From contig JABEVI010000129.1 in the NCBI GenBank assembly GCA_013044085.1, positions 1 to 7,299 on the forward strand: 7,299 bases of DNA. Reading direction: 5' to 3'. The position numbers and the translations under genes are program-made. This document shows positions 1-5,451 of the stretch, piece by piece; position 1 is the stretch's first letter, and every line of letters begins with the position of its first letter. Source of the stretch: Steroidobacteraceae bacterium (lineage in GTDB: Bacteria; Pseudomonadota; Gammaproteobacteria; Steroidobacterales; Steroidobacteraceae). The notes under the pieces were generated by a model. It had not been told where the DNA came from, did not search any database, and saw only the letters and a program-made list of their open reading frames with translations.

Positions 1-370
1 CCGCGGCGTCCGCGGTACGCAGACACGCACCGAGGTTGTGCGGATCGGTGATGCCGTCGAGCACGAGCAGCAGCGGATCTTCATCGATACGTTCCACCGC
101 CGCCAACAATTGCTGCTCATCCCAGGGCCGCAGCGGGCGGATCGCGGCGACGACCCCCTGGTGGGCCGCGCCGGTCATGGCGGACAGCGTTTCCGGTGCC
201 GCTGCCTGCACCGGGATACCCGCCTGCCGCGCCCGCTCCTTGATGTCCCGGATGCGCTGATCGTCGCGCGTCGTGACCGCCCAAATCTCGAGCACGCGCT
301 CCGGGGCGCGCGCGAGCATCGCCGCGAGCGCATGCAGACCATAGACGAGTTGTCGTTTCGCGTCGGCCAC
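1..370 (-). CDS. rlmB: 23S rRNA (guanosine-2'-O-)-methyltransferase RlmB, N-terminal part
   Basis: The first 123 codons are visible; the rest lies beyond the left edge. RlmB is a SpoU/TrmH (SPOUT) family enzyme that uses S-adenosylmethionine to 2'-O-methylate G2251 in the peptidyl-transferase P-loop of 23S rRNA. The reading begins with a GTG start and VYGLHAL at residues 9-15, the substrate-binding N-terminal domain of the family. It continues through GAAHQGVVA (67-75) to SPOUT motif 1, LDGITDPHNLGACLRTAD (104-121), with the conserved Asn112 and Arg118. All of this closely resembles E. coli RlmB as I remember it. The GTG at 370-368 is the only usable start near the homology; no ATG or GTG lies in frame just upstream. 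It is 14 bases past the rnr stop and has no clear Shine-Dalgarno, which suggests translational coupling to rnr. The rnr-rlmB order is the classical one. The catalytic C-terminal knot cannot be checked here. Confidence 0.95.
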   Translation of the reverse strand, partial: MADAKRQLVYGLHALAAMLARAPERVLEIWAVTTRDDQRIRDIKERARQAGIPVQAAAPETLSAMTGAAHQGVVAAIRPLRPWDEQQLLAAVERIDEDPLLLVLDGITDPHNLGACLRTADAA

Positions 371-384
371 GGCTGTACGGACGG

Positions 385-2718
385 CTAGCGGCCTCGCGAT
401 CCGGAGCGCCGACCGCCGCGACGCGGCTTGCCGCGCCCCGTCTCGCGGCGCGGTCGCACACCGCCGCCCTCAGCCTCCTCGCCACCCAATAATTCGAAGT
501 CGACCTGACGTTGCGCCAGATCGACCCGTCCGAGACGCACCCTGACCGCATCGCCCATGCGCAGGCGCCGCCCGGTACTGCGGCCGACCAATGACAGGCC
601 GCCGTCGTCGAGTTCCCAGTAATCCCCCGGAATCGCCGAGATATGCACGAGACCGTCGATCGGCATCTCCGTCAACTGCACGAACAAGCCGAATTCGAGC
701 GCGCTCGTGATGGTCGCATCGAAACTCTGGCCGACCAACGGTTGAAGATACAGGCACTTCAAGTAGCCCATCACGTCGCGTGCCGCCTCGTCGGCACGCC
801 GCTCGCGCTGCGAACTCTCCTGGCCGAGAGACTTCAGTTCGACCGTCGTATAGCGATGACCGGACAGGCTCGAGGGCACCGTCGCCGCCTTGAGCGCGCG
901 ATGCACCAACAGATCCGGGTAGCGGCGGATGGGTGAGGTGAAATGCGCGTATTCCTCGAGGGCGAGCCCGAAGTGACCGATATTCGTCTGTTGGTAGACC
1001 GCCTGCGCAAGCGCGCGAATGACCAGTCCCTCGAGCAAAACTCCGTCGGGACGGCCGACCAGGCGTTCGATCAGCTGGCGGAACTCGAGCGCGGTCGGCC
1101 GCTCGGAGAAAGTCGCGCCGATCTTCAGCGCGTTCATGATCCGCTGCAGTTCCGTGACCCGCTTGTCCTCCGGTTGACCGTGCACCCGATACAGGCTCCC
1201 GGCCTTCGCCAGACGCAGCGCCGAGGCCGCCTGCACGTTCGCGGCGATCATGCACTCCTCGATCAAGCGGTGCGCGTCGTTGCGCACGAGCGCATGAAAG
1301 CCTTCGATGCGGCCATCGGCGCCGATCCGCGCCTTGACCTCGCCGCCGCGAAAGTCGAGTGCCCCGCGCGCGTCGCGCGCGCGCTTCAAGACCGCGTAGA
1401 GCGCATAAAGCGCATGCAGCGAACGCTCGATCTGCTCGTCGAGCTTCGGTGCCTCGGCGCCGTGTGGATCCTGCAGGAAGGCCCAGGCTTCGGTGTAGGT
1501 CAGGCGCCGCCGGGAGCGGATCACGGCTTCGTAGAAACGCGGCTTGCCGAGCGTACCGGTCTTGCCGATGCGCATGTCGCAGACGAAGGCGAGCCGCTCG
1601 ACACTCGGCATCAGCGAACACAGATGGTTCGAGAGGGCCTCGGGAAGCATGGGCAGGACGCGGTCAGGGAAATAGACCGAGGTGGCGCGCGCGCGCGCCT
1701 CGACGTCGATTTCGCTGTCGACACGCACATAATGGCTGACGTCGGCGATCGCGACCACCAGGCGCCAGCCGCCGCCGCGCAGCGGTTCGGCAAAGACCGC
1801 ATCGTCGAAGTCCCGCGCATCCTCGCCATCGATCGTCACCAACGGCAGTTCACGCAGATCCTCGCGCCCGGCCAGATCCGATGCCCGCACCGCGGCACCG
1901 AAGCGCTCCGCCGCCAGGCTCACCTGCGGAGGCATGGCCTCAGGCAGATCGTGCCGCAAGATCGCGAAGCGCGCCGCCAGATCCGAGGGACGCAAATCGC
2001 GCAGAACTTCGGTGACCCGGCCGCGCGCCGGCGAATCGCCGAGCGGACGCTGCGTGATCTCGACGATCACGTAGTCATCGTCGCCGGCATCGAGCCGATC
2101 GCGCATCGCCACCTCGACCGCATACCAGTGGCCGGGATCTTCGGGCGAAACCCGTCCATGCCCGGGCCCGGTATGCCAAATTCCACCGATTCGCGCCGGT
2201 GCATCGCCGATCCTGCGGATCAGGCGCGCGAACGGCCGGCCACGTTCATTCAGGCCGACCGCCCGCACCTCGACGCGGTCGTTGTGCATGAGCGCGGCGA
2301 CGTCGGCACGCGCCAATGCCAGCGCCGGCCCGCCGTTCTCCGGGATCACCGAGACCTCGCCGCTCGAGCGGCCGCGTACCCGCCCCTTGATCCTCTCCGC
2401 CTCGGCGACGATGGCATAGCCGGCGCCGGCGAACAGCAGTTGACCATCACGCGCCATCGCGGCCAGACGCTTGTCGAGCGCCTGGGTTTGCGCATCCCCG
2501 CTCAAGGCGAGCCGCTGTGCGATGCGCGCCGCCGACAGCGGCTCCGACGCCGCAGCGAGGTGCTTGAGGAGCAACTCCCGGCTCGGAATCGGTTCGGCGT
2601 AACGCGTCCGTTCCAGCGCCAGGTTCGGGTCCTGCGCGCGCCAGTCGGCGCCGCGAGCTTCGTGATTCGAGGACGACGCCCCGGAGCCGTCTTTGGTGTT
2701 CATGATCGTGTTCGCCAT
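385..2718 (-). CDS. rnr: Ribonuclease R (3'-5' exoribonuclease)
   Basis: A 777-residue processive 3'-5' hydrolytic exoribonuclease of the RNB/RNase II family. It degrades structured RNA, defective rRNA and tRNA, and acts in trans-translation. Domains in order: an N-terminal helix-turn-helix-like domain (about 46-104, starting PIPSRELLL), two cold-shock domains (about 107-245), the RNB catalytic domain (about 290-610) and an S1 RNA-binding domain (about 663-745). The active-site block DGEDARDFDDA is at 297-307; Asp297, Asp303, Asp305 and Asp306 correspond to E. coli Asp272, 278, 280 and 281. Tyr349 in TSVYFP matches the substrate-clamping Tyr324. HFTSPIRRYPDL is at 592-603. The C-terminus is a short Arg/Gly-rich basic tail of about 28 residues, much shorter than the Lys-rich tail of E. 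coli. The ATG at 2718 gives about 25 more N-terminal residues than E. coli. A second ATG lies at 2703, and neither has a clear Shine-Dalgarno. It probably forms an operon with rlmB. Confidence 0.97.
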   Translation of the reverse strand: MANTIMNTKDGSGASSSNHEARGADWRAQDPNLALERTRYAEPIPSRELLLKHLAAASEPLSAARIAQRLALSGDAQTQALDKRLAAMARDGQLLFAGAGYAIVAEAERIKGRVRGRSSGEVSVIPENGGPALALARADVAALMHNDRVEVRAVGLNERGRPFARLIRRIGDAPARIGGIWHTGPGHGRVSPEDPGHWYAVEVAMRDRLDAGDDDYVIVEITQRPLGDSPARGRVTEVLRDLRPSDLAARFAILRHDLPEAMPPQVSLAAERFGAAVRASDLAGREDLRELPLVTIDGEDARDFDDAVFAEPLRGGGWRLVVAIADVSHYVRVDSEIDVEARARATSVYFPDRVLPMLPEALSNHLCSLMPSVERLAFVCDMRIGKTGTLGKPRFYEAVIRSRRRLTYTEAWAFLQDPHGAEAPKLDEQIERSLHALYALYAVLKRARDARGALDFRGGEVKARIGADGRIEGFHALVRNDAHRLIEECMIAANVQAASALRLAKAGSLYRVHGQPEDKRVTELQRIMNALKIGATFSERPTALEFRQLIERLVGRPDGVLLEGLVIRALAQAVYQQTNIGHFGLALEEYAHFTSPIRRYPDLLVHRALKAATVPSSLSGHRYTTVELKSLGQESSQRERRADEAARDVMGYLKCLYLQPLVGQSFDATITSALEFGLFVQLTEMPIDGLVHISAIPGDYWELDDGGLSLVGRSTGRRLRMGDAVRVRLGRVDLAQRQVDFELLGGEEAEGGGVRPRRETGRGKPRRGGRRSGSRGR

Positions 2719-2761
2719 CGATTGATCGAGTAGGTAATTGACACCAACAGCGGATGCTCGA

Positions 2762-2790
2762 TTGACAAGCTCCCGGTCAGTGCGTAAATT
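2762..2790 (+). promoter_or_regulatory. Sigma-70-type promoter of tRNA-Leu
   Basis: A consensus -35 box TTGACA (2762-2767) is followed by exactly 17 bases and a -10 box TAAATT (2785-2790, 4 of 6 to TATAAT). The expected transcript start is near 2796-2797, about 26 bases before the tRNA. The stretch between the -10 box and the start (TCGCCGC) is strongly GC-rich, the discriminator type linked to ppGpp/DksA negative control of stable-RNA promoters; stringent control is therefore inferred. A second TTGACA lies 24 bases upstream (2738-2743) but has no -10 box at 17 bases. The leader 2797-2822 is GC-rich and shows no gene. Confidence 0.75.
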
Positions 2791-2822
2791 TCGCCGCCTG
2801 CGCCGTGGGCGCGCCCCCTATT

Positions 2823-2907
2823 GCCCAGGTGGCGGAACTGGTAGACGCGCTGGTTTCAGGTACCAGTGGAGAAATTCGTGGAGGTTCGAGTCCTCTCCTG
2901 GGCACCA
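2823..2907 (+). tRNA. tRNA-Leu (anticodon CAG)
   Basis: An 85-base class II tRNA with an encoded CCA end. The acceptor strands GCCCAGG (2823-2829) and CCTGGGC (2897-2903) pair in all seven positions, followed by discriminator A and CCA (2905-2907). The anticodon stem CTGGT/ACCAG encloses loop TTCAGGT, giving anticodon CAG, which reads CUG, a major leucine codon in GC-rich genomes. The long variable arm that defines leucine tRNAs has a 3-bp stem GGA/TTC capped by GAAA. The T-arm has loop TTCGAGT and a 5-bp stem with one G-T pair. The D-arm has the usual TGGCGGAA...GGTAGACGCGC pattern of bacterial leucine tRNAs. It is transcribed away from rnr, towards the HPF-like gene. Confidence 0.97.
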
Positions 2908-2922
2908 TCGCCGAACCGGCGA
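2908..2922 (+). other. Short perfect hairpin directly after the tRNA
   Basis: TCGCCG (2908-2913) and CGGCGA (2917-2922) form a perfect 6-bp stem around the loop AAC, starting at the base after the tRNA CCA. No T-run follows, so it is not a standard intrinsic terminator. It could be a weak stop, or mark the 3' end for tRNA trimming. Read-through into the downstream HPF-like gene remains possible. Confidence 0.4.
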
Positions 2923-2945
2923 ACGTCGGCGTGGACAAGCTCACA

Positions 2946-2965
2946 GCCTAACATAGGCGGGCCTA
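2946..2965 (+). repeat. Overlapping inverted repeats in the leader of the HPF-like gene
   Basis: The stretch reads GCCTA (2946-2950), ACA, TAGGC (2954-2958), GG, GCCTA (2961-2965). The middle TAGGC can pair with either GCCTA copy, so two small hairpins compete for one strand. This could be a protein-binding site or an RNA switch element, or chance in GC-rich DNA. No known riboswitch consensus was recognised. Confidence 0.4.
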
Positions 2966-2986
2966 CGCCGGGGCGCGTAACACGGC

Positions 2987-3006
2987 CATGCGGGAAAGTC
3001 CGCATG
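2987..3006 (+). repeat. 7-bp perfect inverted repeat upstream of the HPF-like gene
   Basis: CATGCGG (2987-2993) and CCGCATG (3000-3006) pair perfectly around the 6-base loop GAAAGT, 55 bases before the start codon at 3062. No T-run follows, so it does not look like a terminator. If the gene is transcribed from the tRNA promoter, the hairpin would lie in the 5' untranslated RNA. The rest of the 2908-3061 gap shows no convincing sigma-70 or sigma-54 promoter and no gene. Confidence 0.5.
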
Positions 3007-3061
3007 AGCGCGGGATCAGAAGGTCCATACTGGCCTCGAGCTGGTTACGGACGAGGATCCC

Positions 3062-3409
3062 ATGCAAAAGTCACTGAACATTACCTTTCGCCATATGCCA
3101 CCGTCCGACGCCGTCGAGGAGCGCGCGCGCGAAATGTTCGCGCGCCTTGAGCGGGTTCACCCGGAAATACTCGGCTGCCATGTGACGATCGACACCCCGG
3201 AGGGACATCAGACCAAGGGTGCGCCATTCGTGATCAAAATCGAGATCGAGATGCCAGGCCGGGCGGTACACGTCGATGGCTCCCGCAGCCGGCATCCGCA
3301 AGACGCCAACGCCTACAACGCGCTGCATCACGCCTTCGATACGGCCAGGAGGCTGCTCGACGAGCAATCGCAAAGGCGCCAAGCCCTGACCCACCGCAGT
3401 CCGGACTGA
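3062..3409 (+). CDS. HPF/RaiA-family ribosome-associated protein (short form)
   Basis: A 115-residue cytoplasmic protein that fits the S30AE/HPF/RaiA family (sigma-54 modulation proteins). Members bind the 30S decoding region and silence or protect ribosomes in stationary phase or stress. The predicted fold is the family beta-alpha-beta-beta-beta-alpha: LNITFRHM (5-12), helix 15-32 with DAVEERAREMFARLER, strand CHVTIDTP (39-46), strand FVIKIEIEMPG (56-66), strand AVHVDG (68-73), and helix 81-103 with YNALHHAFDTARRLL. It lacks the long C-terminal dimerisation domain, so it is a short-form member. The tail 104-115 is basic and probably flexible. The start ATG at 3062 has a Shine-Dalgarno GAGGA at 3053-3057, 4 bases upstream. 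It is not beside rpoN, the usual hpf location, but after tRNA-Leu. Whether it promotes 100S dimers (HPF-like) or blocks them (RaiA-like) cannot be told. The family call is firm; the subtype is not. Confidence 0.85.
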   Translation: MQKSLNITFRHMPPSDAVEERAREMFARLERVHPEILGCHVTIDTPEGHQTKGAPFVIKIEIEMPGRAVHVDGSRSRHPQDANAYNALHHAFDTARRLLDEQSQRRQALTHRSPD

Positions 3410-3425
3410 GTTCCGCCGCGCCGCA

Positions 3426-5372
3426 TCAATGCCCTGGCGCCCCGCCGGCGCTGCGCGTGGTCGAGAGCCTGCCATGCGCGGCGATGCGCACCAGGTCGCG
3501 TCCCTGGCTCTTCGCCTCGTAGAGCGCCTCGTCCGCGGACGCAATCAGTTCATCCAGGGTCACGGCCTTGGCATCGAGGGTTGCGAGACCCGCACTCAAT
3601 TTGACCCGCAGTCCGGCAGCGGACGTCGGCAATTCGATCGCGAGCAAGGAAGCGCGCAGCCGCTCGAGGATGCCAAGCGCGGTATCGAGGGTCGTGTTCG
3701 GCGCGACCAGCAGGAATTCCTCCCCGCCCCACCGCCCAAAGACGTCGCCGGCACGCAGTACCTGCAGGGCGGCGCGACCCACCTCGCGCAACACGTGATC
3801 GCCGGCTGCATGCCCGCAGCAATCATTGATCGACTTGAAGTGATCCAGGTCGATGATCGCGACCGTCAACGGCTCGGATCGGGCGCGCGCGGCCTGCAGC
3901 GCTTCGTTCGCCAACTCCGCCGTGCGGCGGCGATTCGGCAGACCCGTGAGCCCGTCGATCGTCGCAAGTCGCACGAGCGCGCGCCGGTGGCGTGAACTGG
4001 CGATCGAGATGTAGATCAGCAAGGCGATCACCACCAATCCGGAGAAGAAGATCGCGGCATTGCGCTTCAACTCCTCGGCCTGACGACGTGAACGTTCCTG
4101 CGACAGCGCGAGTTCGTGCTTCAGATCGCGATTGCGCTCGATTTCCTCATCGGTCGCGAAGCGCGCGCGCATTGCCGCCGCCTGACGCAACCGCTCGGCA
4201 CCGTAGTCGGCGGTGATGCGGCGCGAGTACTCGGCGAGGTCGGCATAGGCTTGCCGGTATCGGCCGAGTGCGGCGTTCGTGCGCGCCCGCCATAGATACA
4301 AGATCGAAACGCGGCGCGGCGGCATATCTTCGCCCGCGTGATCGAGCACTCCGTTGAGCTCGGCGAGCGCCCGCCGCGGATGCCCCTCGCCGAGGTCGAT
4401 CCGCGCGAGCACGGCGCGAGTCTCCTTGATGACGTCGGTGGAATGCGCCGCGATGAAAGCGGGCAGCGCCCGGCGGCACTCGCCGGCGGCACGTCGATAA
4501 TCGCCGATCGCGACGCGCGTCTCGCATATTCGCAGGTCCTCGAAGGCGATCCCCTGCAGGTCATGCAGCGGTACGCTCAGGACGCGGCTTGCGGTGAACT
4601 CGCGGATCGCGCCGGTGTAGTCGTGCATGAGCTTCAGGATCGTGCCGCGTACGTACTTCGAAACCGACAAGCTCAGGCTCGCCCGATGCGCGAGGTCCCA
4701 GGCGATCACCTGGCGGTTCAGCGCGAGCGCCTCGCGATAGTCACCGAGCGCGCGCATGACGGCGGTCAGTGCGTCGGCCGCGAACATTCGCGGTTCGGAT
4801 CCCCGAGGCGCCTGCGGCGAGCGGTAGGCGCGGGTGAGCGGCCCGATCGCCAGATCGGGCCGATCGAGGCGATACTCGAGAATGCCCTCGGTGATGCGCA
4901 GGCAGGTCGCATTCAAGGACCCGTGCGTCTGCGCCGCCGTCGCCGTTTGGATCGAATGCAACGCCGCACGGATGCCGGGGGCGTCGTAGACGTTCTCGGC
5001 ATACGCCTCCAGCAGATCGACGCGCACCGGATCGCGTTTATCCGTGCCAAGCGACAGGCCCTTGAGCGCCGCGGCACGCGCCTCACCATCGAGTTCGAGC
5101 CGGCTGTAGCTCTGTGCGAGAACCGCGTACAAGGCGGCTTGCCGTCGCGGATCGGCCCCTGGCTTGCCGGCCGATGCGGCCAGACGTGCGCGCACCGCCC
5201 GCACCGCCCGTGCCGCATCGGCCTCTGAAAGATGCTGCAGCGCACGAATCCGCGGATAAGGACTGCCGACGCAGTCGGCTCGTGCCCCCCAAGGAAGCAG
5301 CATACACAGGAGCGCGACGAACGGCCGGATCAGCCGCCCGGACCTCAACATCGCATACCGCCGGATCTTCAT
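3426..5372 (-). CDS. Membrane diguanylate cyclase with periplasmic TPR-like sensor region
   Basis: This makes cyclic di-GMP from two GTP. Residue numbers here count from the ATG at 5372 (648 residues). An Arg-rich N-terminus, the hydrophobic core FVALLCMLLPWG (about 18-29) and ARA|DC (cleavage after 32) form a Sec signal peptide. Residues 33-400 are alpha-helical with repeated TPR-like pairs such as ALGDYREALALNRQV and AIGDYRRAAGECRRAL, and should lie in the periplasm. A charged, coiled-coil-like stretch (about 403-437) leads into one membrane helix (about 439-459, AIFFSGLVVIALLIYI). The cytoplasmic GGDEF domain has DGLTGLPNRR (473-482), metal-binding IDLDHFKSIND (507-517), the signature GGEEF (549-553) and an intact inhibitory I-site RAGD (540-543), so activity and product inhibition are both expected. 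A GTG at 5411 (661 residues) and an ATG at 5351 (25-residue signal peptide) are alternative starts; none has a clear Shine-Dalgarno. The ligand is unknown. It follows the phosphorylase gene on the same strand. Confidence 0.93.
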   Translation of the reverse strand: MKIRRYAMLRSGRLIRPFVALLCMLLPWGARADCVGSPYPRIRALQHLSEADAARAVRAVRARLAASAGKPGADPRRQAALYAVLAQSYSRLELDGEARAAALKGLSLGTDKRDPVRVDLLEAYAENVYDAPGIRAALHSIQTATAAQTHGSLNATCLRITEGILEYRLDRPDLAIGPLTRAYRSPQAPRGSEPRMFAADALTAVMRALGDYREALALNRQVIAWDLAHRASLSLSVSKYVRGTILKLMHDYTGAIREFTASRVLSVPLHDLQGIAFEDLRICETRVAIGDYRRAAGECRRALPAFIAAHSTDVIKETRAVLARIDLGEGHPRRALAELNGVLDHAGEDMPPRRVSILYLWRARTNAALGRYRQAYADLAEYSRRITADYGAERLRQAAAMRARFATDEEIERNRDLKHELALSQERSRRQAEELKRNAAIFFSGLVVIALLIYISIASSRHRRALVRLATIDGLTGLPNRRRTAELANEALQAARARSEPLTVAIIDLDHFKSINDCCGHAAGDHVLREVGRAALQVLRAGDVFGRWGGEEFLLVAPNTTLDTALGILERLRASLLAIELPTSAAGLRVKLSAGLATLDAKAVTLDELIASADEALYEAKSQGRDLVRIAAHGRLSTTRSAGGAPGH

Positions 5373-5436
5373 GGCTTTGCGGAAGTTACGGCAATCCCGG
5401 CGAGCGAACACCTCGAGCCGTCACGAATTTCACATC

Positions 5437-5450
5437 GGCGGCGGGCCGCC
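5437..5450 (-). repeat. GC-rich inverted repeat between the phosphorylase and cyclase genes
   Basis: GGCGGC and GCCGCC flank two bases, one base after the stop of the phosphorylase gene. In the minus-strand transcript this can fold into a 5-bp GC hairpin with a four-base loop. No T-run follows, so it is at best a weak attenuator or a 3'-end protecting hairpin. It would allow partial read-through into the cyclase gene. Confidence 0.35.
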
Positions 5451-5451
5451 C

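Noticed and set aside
117..551. 144-codon minus-strand frame across the rnr-rlmB junction
   Set aside because: It is in a different frame from both rnr and rlmB, and the Arg/Ala/Gly-rich translation resembles nothing. The true rlmB frame starts at the GTG at 370.
943..2733. 596-codon open frame on the plus strand opposite rnr
   Set aside because: It lies antisense to a fully supported RNase R gene. The translation is rich in Arg, Asp, His and Gln with no recognisable domain, as expected for the complement of a GC-rich gene.
2738..2767. Two TTGACA copies 24 bases apart as tandem promoters
   Set aside because: Only the second has a -10 box at the right distance. The first gives ATTGAC at 17 bases.
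2908..2922. Intrinsic terminator after tRNA-Leu
   Set aside because: The hairpin is real, but no T-run follows, so I list it only as a hairpin.
3002..3056. Sigma-54 (-24/-12) or sigma-70 promoter just before the HPF-like gene
   Set aside because: TGGCCTCGAGCTGGTT lacks the GC dinucleotide at -12, and CATACT has no matching -35 box.
2738..3150. Small plus-strand open frames (72 and 94 codons) around the tRNA
   Set aside because: They run through the tRNA-Leu sequence and the intergenic repeats, and the translations look random.
4338..5228. 296-codon open frame on the plus strand opposite the diguanylate cyclase
   Set aside because: It is antisense to the TPR-like region of the cyclase, has no recognisable family and no ribosome-binding site.
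5222..5351. Lipoprotein signal at the cyclase N-terminus
   Set aside because: A Cys follows the signal peptide, but the residue before it is Asp (RADC), which does not fit a lipobox. Signal peptidase I cleavage after ARA fits better.
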